Shown: piece after piece, positions 57,104-64,000 of the stretch | Numbering within the stretch: position 1 is the stretch's first letter | How the letters are laid out: every line of letters starts with the position of its first letter | NCBI RefSeq assembly: GCF_000384315.1 | Contig: NZ_ARVW01000001.1 | Coordinates: 2,985,746-3,049,745, forward strand | Length of the DNA stretch: 64,000 nucleotides | Source of the DNA: Amycolatopsis nigrescens CSC17Ta-90 | GTDB taxonomy: Bacteria > Actinomycetota > Actinomycetes > Mycobacteriales > Pseudonocardiaceae | Direction: 5' to 3' | Notes under the pieces: generated by a model | What the model was told of the DNA's origin: nothing | Database searches by the model: none | Seen by the model: only the letters and a program-made list of their open reading frames with translations | Translations under genes and position numbers: made by a program

Positions 57104-58039
57104 ATGACTACCACGCAGACCCCGCTCTCCCTGGACAAGATCGCCGGCGCCTCGGCGGTCATCGACCGGCGGCTGCGGGACACCCCGCAGTACGTCGACG
57201 AGCAGCTCACCGCGGCCATCGGCAAGGAAGTGCTGGTCAAGTTCGAAACGGTGAACCCGCTACGCAGCTTCAAGGGCCGCGGCGCGAGCTTCATCCTGCA
57301 CGAACTCGGCCTGGCCGCCCCGGACACCGTGGTCTGCGCGTCCTCCGGCAACTTCGGTCAGGCGGTCGCCTTCACCGCACGGGAGCGCGGCATGCCCGCG
57401 GAGGTCTTCGTGCCGGCCGGGGCGAACCCGGTGAAGGTGGCCAGGATCCGGTCGTTCGGCGCCGAGGTGACCGAGGTGCCCGGAGACGGGTTCGCCGCCA
57501 AAGAGGCCGCCAAGGAGCACGTCGAGCGGCAGCCGGGCCGGGTATTTCTGGAGGACGGCAACCAGTCCGCGATCGCAGAGGGCGCCGGCACCATCGGGGT
57601 GGAACTGCTGCGCGACGGCCCGCTGGACGCCGTGGTGCTGCCGATCGGCGACGGCGCGTTGATCACCGGCGTGGCCACCTGGCTGCGCGAGCACTGCCCG
57701 GGGGCGAAGGTGATCGGCGTGTGCGCGGAGGGCGCGCCCGCACAGGAGCGCAGCTTCCGCGCCGGCCGGGTGGTCCCCGGGGAACCGGTGCGCACCATCG
57801 CCGACGGCATGTCCATCCGGGTTCCGGTGCCGGCCGCGGTGCAGCGGATCGGCGCACTGGTGGACGACATCGTGCTGGTCTCCGATCAGGACCTGCTGGA
57901 CGCGATGCGGCTGCTCGCCGACACCCTCGGCCAGCTGGTCGAACCCGCGGGCGCGGCGGGCATCGCCGCGATCCGCACCCATTCCCTGCCCGGCGCCCGG
58001 CTGGCCACCGTACTCACCGGCGCCAACCCCCGCCCCTAA
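57104..58039 (+). CDS. Threonine/serine dehydratase-like PLP enzyme
   Basis: The 311-residue fold-type-II PLP enzyme has Lys57 in NPLRSFKGRGAS (Schiff base), SSGNFGQAVAFTARERG (PLP ring contact), and PIGDGALITGVATWL for the phosphate loop, where PIGGGGL is usual. The Asp-Ala change in that loop is unusual but leaves the glycine-rich turn. It lacks an ACT domain, so it resembles catabolic dehydratase or racemase-like proteins. Expected reactions are deamination of threonine or serine or a related amino acid. Confidence 0.88.
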   Translation: MTTTQTPLSLDKIAGASAVIDRRLRDTPQYVDEQLTAAIGKEVLVKFETVNPLRSFKGRGASFILHELGLAAPDTVVCASSGNFGQAVAFTARERGMPAEVFVPAGANPVKVARIRSFGAEVTEVPGDGFAAKEAAKEHVERQPGRVFLEDGNQSAIAEGAGTIGVELLRDGPLDAVVLPIGDGALITGVATWLREHCPGAKVIGVCAEGAPAQERSFRAGRVVPGEPVRTIADGMSIRVPVPAAVQRIGALVDDIVLVSDQDLLDAMRLLADTLGQLVEPAGAAGIAAIRTHSLPGARLATVLTGANPRP

Positions 58040-58058
58040 CCGCAGAACTCACCCGCCT

Positions 58059-58096
58059 GAGTGTGGGACTCGCCCGCCTTGAGTGTGGGACTCGCC
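58059..58096. repeat. Tandem 16-bp repeat downstream of the dehydratase-like gene
   Basis: GAGTGTGGGACTCGCC occurs at 58059-58074 and 58081-58096. Each unit contains GAGT...ACTC, a small inverted repeat. They lie between the dehydratase-like stop and the end of argS. No function is evident beyond a possible terminator. Confidence 0.55.
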
Positions 58097-58105
58097 GACG
58101 TGGGG

Positions 58106-59848
58106 TCAGAGGCGGGAGGGGGCTTCGATGCCGAGGAGCGAGAGGCCGAGGGTGAGCACGTTGGAGGTGAGTTTCGCCAGCACCAGGCGGGAGGCCCGGA
58201 TGTCGGCGGGGGTGCGCTCGGCCAGGATCGGACAGTTCTCGTAGAACGCGGAGAACGCGGTCGCCGTCTCGTACAGGTAGGTGCAGAGCTTGTGCGGCGC
58301 ATAGCTTTCCGTTGCCGCGGAGACGGCGGCCGGGAACCGCAGCAGGGTCAGCAGCAGCGCGCGCTCGGCCGGTTCGCCGAGCACCACCGGCGTGCCCGGC
58401 ACGGGCTCCTCGCCGGCCTTGCGCAGGATCGAGGCGATCCGGGCGTTCGCGTACTGCAGGTAGACCGCCGTGTTGCCGTCCATCGCGAGCATCCGGTCCC
58501 AGTCGAAGGTGTAGTCCTTCTCCCGGTCCCCGGACAGGTCCGCGTACTTCACCGCGCCGATCCCGACCGCGCGGGCCACCTCGGCCTGCTCCTCGGCATC
58601 CAGCTCACTGCGCTCGGCCACCACCGCGGCGGCCCGCGAGATCGCCTCGGTGAGCAGCTCGGCCAGCTTGACCGAGCCGCCGGACCTGGTCTTGATGGTC
58701 TTGCCGCCCTCGCCGAGGATCGAGCCGAAGCCGATGTGCTCGGCGCGGCGCTCGTCGGTGAGCCAGCCCGCCTGCCTGGACACCTCGAAGATCATCGCGA
58801 AGTGCTGCGACTGCGGGGAACCCACCACGTAGAGCAGATCCGTCGCCTCACGCTCGCCGGTCCAGTACCGGGCCGTGGCCAGGTCGGTGATCGCGTAGCC
58901 GTAGCCGCCGTCGCGCTTGCGCAGGATCAGCGGCAGCCGCTCGCCCTCGCGGTTGCTGAACCCGGGCGGGAACACGCACACCGCGCCGTCACTGATCTCG
59001 GTCAGCCCCTTGGCTTCGAGCTCGTCGATGGTCGCGGCCAGGTACGGGTTGTAGAAGCTCTCGCCGTAGAGGTCCGCCGGGGTGAGGCCGACGCCGAGCA
59101 GCGCGTACACCTGCTCGAAGTGCCGCGCGGACTCGTCCACCAGGCCCTGCCACAGGGCCAGCGTGCGCTCGTCCCCGCCCTGCAGCTGCACCACGCGCTC
59201 GCGGGAGCGGGTGGCGAAGGCCGGGTCGGCATCGAACTTCTTGCGCGCCTCCTGGTAGAAACCGTTCAGATCGCTGATCGTATGTCCACTTAGGACACTC
59301 TCCGCGCCGTCGTCGAGCAGGTGCTCGATCAGCATGCCGAACGGGGTGCCCCAGTCGCCGAGGTGGTTGTGCGGGATAACCTCGTGCCCCTCGAAGCGCA
59401 GCAGGCGCGCGATCGCGTCCCCGATGATCGTCGAGCGCAGGTGCCCGACGTGCATCTCCTTGGCCACGTTCGGGCTGCTGTAGTCGATGGCGACCCGGTG
59501 CGCGTGCTCCACCGGCGCGGCACCGGCACGCTCGTCCCCGAGCAGCCCGGACGCCTGCTCCTCCAGCCACTCGCGCCGCAGCACCAGGTTGATGAACCCG
59601 GGCCCGGCGATCTCCGCGTGCTCCACCAGATCGGCCGAGTCCAACCCGGCCACGATCTCGGCAGCCAGCTCACGCGGCACCCGCCCCAGCTTCTTGCCGA
59701 GACTCATCGCCACGTTGCACTGGTAGTCCACACCGTCCCGGGTGGACGGACGGACCAGCGCCTCGGCCGGGGTGATCTCCGCGCCCACCGACGCCACCAC
59801 CGCCGCCACGCGCCGCCCGAGCTCCACACCCACATCGCCGTGCAGCAC
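58106..59848 (-). CDS. argS: Arginyl-tRNA synthetase
   Basis: The 580-residue class Ia synthetase shows an N-terminal Add1 domain (about 1-90), HVGH in SPNVAKEMHVGHLRST (133-136, the HIGH motif), NHLGDWGTPFGML and, near the C-terminus, the anticodon-binding DALR domain (LLRFPAAVSAATESYAPHKLCTYLYETATAFSAFYENCPIL). The canonical KMSKS lysine loop is degenerate in ArgRS; here TIKTRSGGSVKL matches that role. In many actinobacteria argS heads lysA-hom-thrC; here it stands alone, so it may be a relocated or second copy. Confidence 0.95.
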   Translation of the reverse strand: MLHGDVGVELGRRVAAVVASVGAEITPAEALVRPSTRDGVDYQCNVAMSLGKKLGRVPRELAAEIVAGLDSADLVEHAEIAGPGFINLVLRREWLEEQASGLLGDERAGAAPVEHAHRVAIDYSSPNVAKEMHVGHLRSTIIGDAIARLLRFEGHEVIPHNHLGDWGTPFGMLIEHLLDDGAESVLSGHTISDLNGFYQEARKKFDADPAFATRSRERVVQLQGGDERTLALWQGLVDESARHFEQVYALLGVGLTPADLYGESFYNPYLAATIDELEAKGLTEISDGAVCVFPPGFSNREGERLPLILRKRDGGYGYAITDLATARYWTGEREATDLLYVVGSPQSQHFAMIFEVSRQAGWLTDERRAEHIGFGSILGEGGKTIKTRSGGSVKLAELLTEAISRAAAVVAERSELDAEEQAEVARAVGIGAVKYADLSGDREKDYTFDWDRMLAMDGNTAVYLQYANARIASILRKAGEEPVPGTPVVLGEPAERALLLTLLRFPAAVSAATESYAPHKLCTYLYETATAFSAFYENCPILAERTPADIRASRLVLAKLTSNVLTLGLSLLGIEAPSRL

Positions 59849-59902
59849 CTGTCCCGACCTTCCACTCGCCTTGTCCGTGCCGCTCAGCTTATCCGCGCCC
59901 GC

Positions 59903-60733
59903 TCAGGCCAGCCGCAGCCCGTGCCCGCCGCGATAGGGCGCCACCGGCGGCGGGGACCAGCCGCCGGTCAGCCCGGCGGGCGGGCGGTGCACCTCGACCG
60001 CCAGCGGGCGGCAGACGTCGATCGGGTCACGCGCGTCCGGGCCCCAAAGCGGCACCGAAAGGTCGCCGCCGGGGCAGGTGGACAACGCACACAGCAGGTC
60101 CTGCTCGGCGAAGAACTCAAAGAAGTCACCGGGTTTCGCCGGGGACGGCTTCATGAAGTAGCGGTCCTCGTCGTTCAGCCCGGTGCACTGGAAGATGTTC
60201 AGCACGTCGTGCACGTCGAACTCGGTCAGCCCGTACGGCGCCACCGCGCGCACCAGGTTCGAATGGCAGTGCAGGTCGAAGTCCACGCCGGTGAGCAGCC
60301 GGTTCACGTACGGGTCGCAGCGCGAGCCGAGCAGGTCGTGCACCCTGCCGCCGTCGTCGTCCACGCCGTAGGACTCCAGCGTGTCGTTGGTGACGGTGAG
60401 CAGCGGGCGCAGGTACGGCAGGGTGGACCAGAGCCGGTCGTACCTGCTGACGTGCGCGCGCTGGAGCTGGCGCGTGCGCGCCGCCCACAGTCGCTCGCGA
60501 GGGTTGTGCCGGTTCCACACGTTGAAGTCGCCGACCTGCGGGCCTTCCTGGGTGAGCACCCGGCACAGGTGCCCGGCCGGCACCTCCCATGCCCGCCCGG
60601 ACCGGATCGGCAACACGAACCGCTCGACGAGCTCGCGCCCTTCGGTCTGCTCGGCGAGCCGGTCGTAGAAGGCGCGGTCCGGGTCCAGCACGCTGCCCGG
60701 GTTCGGTCGATAAGCGGCGGGAACGGAAGCCAT
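59903..60733 (-). CDS. DUF1989 / urea carboxylase-associated family protein
   Basis: The 276-residue protein matches DUF1989: RSGRAWEVPAGHLCRVLTQEGPQVGDFNVWNRHNPRERLW near the start, then THDLLGSRCDPYV-like VHDLLGSRCDPYVNRLL, VHDVLNIFQCTGLNDEDRYFMKPSPAKPGDFFEFFAEQDLLCALSTCPGGDLS. The family is associated with urea/amino acid degradation; activity is not settled. ATG 60733 has GAGGTG upstream. It lies after argS on the same strand and is divergent from a VOC gene. Confidence 0.85.
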   Translation of the reverse strand: MASVPAAYRPNPGSVLDPDRAFYDRLAEQTEGRELVERFVLPIRSGRAWEVPAGHLCRVLTQEGPQVGDFNVWNRHNPRERLWAARTRQLQRAHVSRYDRLWSTLPYLRPLLTVTNDTLESYGVDDDGGRVHDLLGSRCDPYVNRLLTGVDFDLHCHSNLVRAVAPYGLTEFDVHDVLNIFQCTGLNDEDRYFMKPSPAKPGDFFEFFAEQDLLCALSTCPGGDLSVPLWGPDARDPIDVCRPLAVEVHRPPAGLTGGWSPPPVAPYRGGHGLRLA

Positions 60734-60804
60734 CCAACACCTCGCAAATACCGTGTCATGATCGCAGGAAAGCCTGCCATTGATCAATTTTCGGGCAGAA
60801 CCAG

Positions 60805-60834
60805 CTGACAGCCGGACCGTACTACGGGTATAGT
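60805..60834 (+). promoter_or_regulatory. Predicted sigma-70 type promoter for VOC gene
   Basis: CTGACA (60805-60810) and TATAGT (60829-60834) are separated by 18 bp, a good match to housekeeping -35 and -10 boxes. Transcription would start near 60841, leaving a leader of about 38 nt to the GTG at 60879. Confidence 0.5.
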
Positions 60835-60878
60835 TCTCATTGAATTTTCAACCGCGTGCAGGGAAGACGAGGTGCGGC

Positions 60879-61346
60879 GTGCGGGTCCACGAACTCGGAC
60901 ATGTTGTGCTCTATGTCCGGAATCTCGAACGGTCCACCGCCTTCTACCGCGACGTGCTCGGCTGGCACCAGCCGGTGCCGCCGGAGAACAGCCCGCTGCC
61001 GGCGAAGGTCGCCGTCTTCTCCGCACCGTCCGGGCGAACCCACCACGAGCTGCTGCTGATCGAGGTCGGCGAGGACGCCGCGAAGATCCCGGAGGGCCGC
61101 CGGGTCGGCCTCTACCACTTCGGCCTGAAGATCGGCGACAGCGACGACGAACTGCGCGAGGCGCTGGAACGGCTGACCGAGGCCGGCGCCACCGTGCTCG
61201 GTTCCAGCGACCACACCGTCACGCACAGCCTCTACATCGCCGACCCCGACGGCAACGAAGTCGAGCTGTACGTGGACATGCCCGGGGTGGACTGGCGTTC
61301 GGACCCGAGCCTGATCGCGGCCCCGGTCAAGCCGCTCACCCTCTGA
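60879..61346 (+). CDS. VOC family protein (catechol dioxygenase/glyoxalase-like)
   Basis: The 155-residue protein contains two VOC units: VHELGHVVLYVRNLERSTAFYRDVLGWHQPV (1-32) and LYHFGLKIGDSDDELREALERLTEAGATVLGSSDHTVTHSLYIADPDGNEVELYVD. His in LGHVVLY, His in YHFGLKI and Glu in NEVELYVD are the usual three metal ligands, so a metal-dependent enzyme such as an extradiol dioxygenase or glyoxalase is likely. GTG 60879 was chosen over an upstream TTG. Its end overlaps the convergent TetR by 11 bp. Confidence 0.88.
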   Translation: MRVHELGHVVLYVRNLERSTAFYRDVLGWHQPVPPENSPLPAKVAVFSAPSGRTHHELLLIEVGEDAAKIPEGRRVGLYHFGLKIGDSDDELREALERLTEAGATVLGSSDHTVTHSLYIADPDGNEVELYVDMPGVDWRSDPSLIAAPVKPLTL

Positions 61347-61953
61347 ACCGCAACGCGGGCAGCACCACGTTGTCCACGATCGCCTCGAGTTCCGGCCCGG
61401 TCGGCGGACTTCCGTTGATCAGGTTGTGCACCACGATCAGCGCCGGCCCGGCGGCGCAGATCTCCGGCGTGACAACACTTTCCTCGATCTCCCCGCGAGC
61501 GGCCGCGGCCAGCAGGGTGGCCGTCATCGCCTCCTGCCGCGGTTGCAGCAGCCGGTCCCGGATGGCGTCCACCAGCTCGGGATAGCGGCCGCGCTCGCCG
61601 ATCACCGCGCCGAGCGCCCGCCCCAGCGTGCCCGCCAGCAGCTGCTCGGTCAGCTGCCGGAAGTGCCCGAGCAGGTCGGCGCGGAGGTCACCGGTGTCGG
61701 CCGGGGCCGTGGTACTTGCCAACGCGTGCTCCAGCGCGTCCAGCACCAGGTCTTCGGACCGGCTCCAACGGCGGTACAGCGGCATCCGGCCGGTGCCGGC
61801 CCGCTCGGCGATGCCGTCCATGGTCAGCCCGCGGAACCCGGCCTCGGCCAGTTCCGCCAGCACGGCCTGGTAGATCGCGTCCAGCAGTTCCTGTCCCCGG
61901 CGCCTGGTCTTCACCGGCCCGCGCTGCTCCGCCACGCGTCGACAGTAGGTCAT
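61336..61953 (-). CDS. TetR family regulator of the P450 locus
   Basis: The 205-residue protein has an HTH (about 18-62: ELLDAIYQAVLAELAEAGFRGLTMDGIAERAGTGRMPLYRRWSRSEDLVLDAL) and a C-terminal TetR_C_33-like domain. It is divergent from a P450 gene with 55 bp between starts that include TTAAG..CTTAA inverted arms (61981-61985, 61999-62003 approx.). ATG 61953 was taken; GTG 61935 is an alternative. It probably represses the P450-hydrolase pair. Confidence 0.87.
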   Translation of the reverse strand: MTYCRRVAEQRGPVKTRRRGQELLDAIYQAVLAELAEAGFRGLTMDGIAERAGTGRMPLYRRWSRSEDLVLDALEHALASTTAPADTGDLRADLLGHFRQLTEQLLAGTLGRALGAVIGERGRYPELVDAIRDRLLQPRQEAMTATLLAAAARGEIEESVVTPEICAAGPALIVVHNLINGSPPTGPELEAIVDNVVLPALRFRG

Positions 61954-62008
61954 CGCGCCACGGGAAGACGACCTTGCCGGTTAAGAGACAACTATGTACC
62001 TTAAATTC

Positions 62009-63214
62009 ATGAGCGAAGCCCCCTTCTCCTTCCCCGCAAACCCGCACACCTACCTCGACCAGCTCGGTGAAACCGGGCCGCCACGGCAGATCACGCTGAA
62101 CGGCAAGGAGGTCTGGCTGCTTTCGCGGCACGCCGACGTCCGGGCCTGCCTCGCCGACCCCCGGCTGTCGCTGCCCACCGTCTACGCGATCAACTCCGGG
62201 CAGGAACCGCCGCTGGCCGGGCTGTTCCGGAACACGATGCTGGGTAGCGAGCCGCCCGAGCACACCCGGCTGCGGCGGCTGATCTCCAACGCGTTCACCG
62301 TCCGCCGGGTGGAGGCCCTGCGCCCCCGCGTCCAGGCGATCACCGACGACCTGCTGGACCGGATCGCCCCGCTCGGCCACGCCGAACTGGTTCACGACCT
62401 GGCACTGCCGCTGCCGGTGCTGGTCACCGCCGAACTGCTCGGCATCCCGGAAGCCGACCGGCTGGACTTCCGGCTTTGGTCGGACACCATGCTGTGGCCT
62501 GGCGACGGGCCGGACCCGGCCGGCCGGGCGCGGGAGGCGGGCGAGAACCTCTGGCGGTACATCGAAAAGCTCACCGAAGACAAGCGCGAGGCCCCGGGTG
62601 ACGACCTGATCAGCGCGCTCGTCTCGGCCGGGGACGAGGACCGGCTCAGCTACCAGGAGGTGGTCGCGACCGGCCGGTTCATGCTGGTCTCCGGCTACGA
62701 GACGACCGCGAACCTGCTCGGCAACGCGATACTGGCGCTGCTGCTGCACCCGGACCAGCTCGCGTTGCTCCGGCGCGAGCCCGGTCTGATCAAGCAGGCC
62801 ACCGAGGAACTGCTCCGCTACGCCGGACCGGGCATCATCAACGTCCGGATCGCCGAGCGGGAGGTGCGGCTCGGTACCGCGGTGATCCGCCCCGGCCAGC
62901 AGGTGGTCATGGACCTGGCCGCGGCGAACCAGGACCCCGCACACTTCCGGGACGGGTCCATTTTGGACATAACCAGGACGCCCAACCCGCACCTGCAGTT
63001 CGGGCACGGCATCCACCACTGCCTCGGCGCGCCGCTGGCCAGGGTCGAGGCGCAGGTCGCGATCGGGTCGGTACTGCGGCGTTTCCCCGACCTCGGACTC
63101 GCCGTCGATCCCGGCGAGATCGGCTACCGCCAGCACGTGTTCCTGCACTCGCTGGTCGAACTGCCGGTACGGTTCGGCGCCGCCGCGGCTACCCTCGAAG
63201 CCGCCATTGGCTGA
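62009..63214 (+). CDS. Cytochrome P450
   Basis: The 401-residue protein is a soluble bacterial P450: I-helix LVSGYETTANLLGNAI (acid/alcohol pair is Glu-Thr), ExxR in EELLRYAG, and the haem loop FGHGIHHCLGAPLAR with ligand Cys338. The pattern is of the CYP105/107-like group, with unknown substrate. Redox partners (ferredoxin, reductase) are not encoded nearby. ATG 62009 is preferred over 61994 from the domain start; no Shine-Dalgarno sequence is seen. A TetR gene is divergent and a dienelactone hydrolase follows. Confidence 0.94.
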   Translation: MSEAPFSFPANPHTYLDQLGETGPPRQITLNGKEVWLLSRHADVRACLADPRLSLPTVYAINSGQEPPLAGLFRNTMLGSEPPEHTRLRRLISNAFTVRRVEALRPRVQAITDDLLDRIAPLGHAELVHDLALPLPVLVTAELLGIPEADRLDFRLWSDTMLWPGDGPDPAGRAREAGENLWRYIEKLTEDKREAPGDDLISALVSAGDEDRLSYQEVVATGRFMLVSGYETTANLLGNAILALLLHPDQLALLRREPGLIKQATEELLRYAGPGIINVRIAEREVRLGTAVIRPGQQVVMDLAAANQDPAHFRDGSILDITRTPNPHLQFGHGIHHCLGAPLARVEAQVAIGSVLRRFPDLGLAVDPGEIGYRQHVFLHSLVELPVRFGAAAATLEAAIG

Positions 63215-63246
63215 GACTTTCGAATACTGGGGACTGGGAGACAAGC

Positions 63247-63948
63247 ATGAGCGATCGGGTGGACCAGGTGCCGGTGTCCGGCGGTGCCTTCGACCTGCCG
63301 GTATGGCTGCCGGAGGGCGGTAGCGGCCCCGGCCTGGTGCTGATCCAGGAGATCTTCGGCCTTGACGACTACCTGCGCTCGGTGGCCGCGGACCTGGCCG
63401 CGCTCGGGTACGTGGTCGCGGTGCCCGAGCTGTTCTGGCGGATCGAACCGAACTGGGTCTCCACCCACGACGAAGCCGGGGTCGCCGCTTCGATGGCGGT
63501 GGTGAGCCGGTTCGACGCCGAACTGGGCGCCTCCGACGTGCTCGCCGCGCTCGCGCACCTGCGGTCGCTGCCCGAGGTGACCGGCGGCGCCGGCGTTTTC
63601 GGCTTCTGCCTCGGCGGAGCGCTCGCCTTCGCCGCCGCCGCGGCGGCCGATCCCGACGTCGCGGTGTCCTTCTACGGCTCGAGCGTGCCGGACCAGGTGG
63701 GCCTGCTCGACCAGGTCTCCTGCCCGATCCTGTTCCACTTCGGCGGCCAGGACCCCTATATCCCGCGCGAAGCGGTGCAGCGCGTTGTCGATGCCGTCCA
63801 AGGCCACGAAGGGGCGGAGATCCACGTGCAGGAGCAGGCCGGGCACGCCTTCCACAACCACTCGGCGCCGATGTTCCACCACCCCGAGGCCGCCGCCGAA
63901 GCCTGGCGGCTCACCACCGAGTTCCTCGCCCGCACCCTGCCCGCCTGA
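63247..63948 (+). CDS. Dienelactone hydrolase family protein
   Basis: The 233-residue protein has the DLH triad: Cys121 in GFCLGGALAFAAA, Asp169 in FGGQDPYI, and His200 in AGHAFHN, with Glu35 in IQEIFGLDDYLR. The Cys nucleophile and the E-I-F-G motif are typical for carboxymethylenebutenolidase-type enzymes. GGGAG precedes ATG 63247 and the gene is 32 bp after the P450, so the two form one operon in which the P450 may oxidise an aromatic or lactone-forming substrate. Confidence 0.9.
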   Translation: MSDRVDQVPVSGGAFDLPVWLPEGGSGPGLVLIQEIFGLDDYLRSVAADLAALGYVVAVPELFWRIEPNWVSTHDEAGVAASMAVVSRFDAELGASDVLAALAHLRSLPEVTGGAGVFGFCLGGALAFAAAAAADPDVAVSFYGSSVPDQVGLLDQVSCPILFHFGGQDPYIPREAVQRVVDAVQGHEGAEIHVQEQAGHAFHNHSAPMFHHPEAAAEAWRLTTEFLARTLPA

Positions 63949-64000
63949 TCCTGCCCGCCTGACCCGCCAGCCGAACGCGAGGCACGCGTTCCCTCCCCTG

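Overview
The window looks like a chromosomal core region from a high-GC actinomycete, most likely a member of the Pseudonocardiaceae close to Amycolatopsis. The reasons are very high G+C with strong GC bias at third codon positions, many GTG starts, mycothiol biosynthesis (mshA), a SenX3-RegX3 phosphate two-component system, F420/Ddn-type proteins, DUF397/DUF5753 regulator pairs, and a gene order that, as far as I remember it, follows Mycobacterium tuberculosis Rv0474 to Rv0499 in reverse. The genus is an inference, and no rRNA, tRNA, IS element, prophage or CRISPR array was seen.

Region 1 (1-31000) is the conserved block. In order it carries a thioesterase fragment, proline dehydrogenase, a TIM-barrel isomerase-like protein, a proline-rich membrane protein, exopolyphosphatase, regX3-senX3 with a PHO-box-like operator, phosphoglycerate mutase, a DUF4349 lipoprotein, a YbjN protein, mshA, a hydrolase, an L,D-transpeptidase, an SDR and murB. 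After murB come purU, a PPOX flavoprotein, a CurA-type reductase and glycine-betaine-type ABC transporter parts. A translationally coupled trio follows (YbaK deacylase, ornithine-cyclodeaminase-like protein, ammonia-lyase-like protein), then DUF2516, an HbhA-like protein and its coupled XRE regulator. The shared themes are phosphate sensing, redox buffering by mycothiol, and cell-wall synthesis.

Region 2 (31000-45100) is more accessory. It holds an esterase, a GNAT enzyme, secreted proteins including a ricin-type lectin, an XRE/DUF397 pair whose XRE has lost part of its HTH, a zinc-ribbon P-loop kinase beside a repeat-bearing zinc-ribbon protein, a CGNR regulator, a cluster of DnaA-box-like 9-mers, DUF445, a DapC-like aminotransferase, an ECF-like sigma factor, CutA, and an XRE-TPR regulator divergent from two coupled Cys-rich small proteins.

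Region 3 (45100-64000) is rich in regulator/target pairs with readable operators. They are MocR with YczE, an HTH with a stand-alone ClpN domain under twin palindromes, PadR beside a PP2C-like phosphatase, TetR with a VOC protein, TetR with a Ddn-type nitroreductase under an operator array, GntR with a threonine-dehydratase-like enzyme, and TetR with a P450 and dienelactone hydrolase. argS and a DUF1989 protein also lie here.

The candidate I find most novel is the YbaK / OCD-like / lyase-like operon at 25382-28451. Its lyase keeps most ammonia-lyase active-site motifs but has Ser-Ala-Gly where the MIO cofactor needs Ala-Ser-Gly. Several families of long intergenic palindromes recur across the window, mostly at gene ends and often overlapping stop codons.
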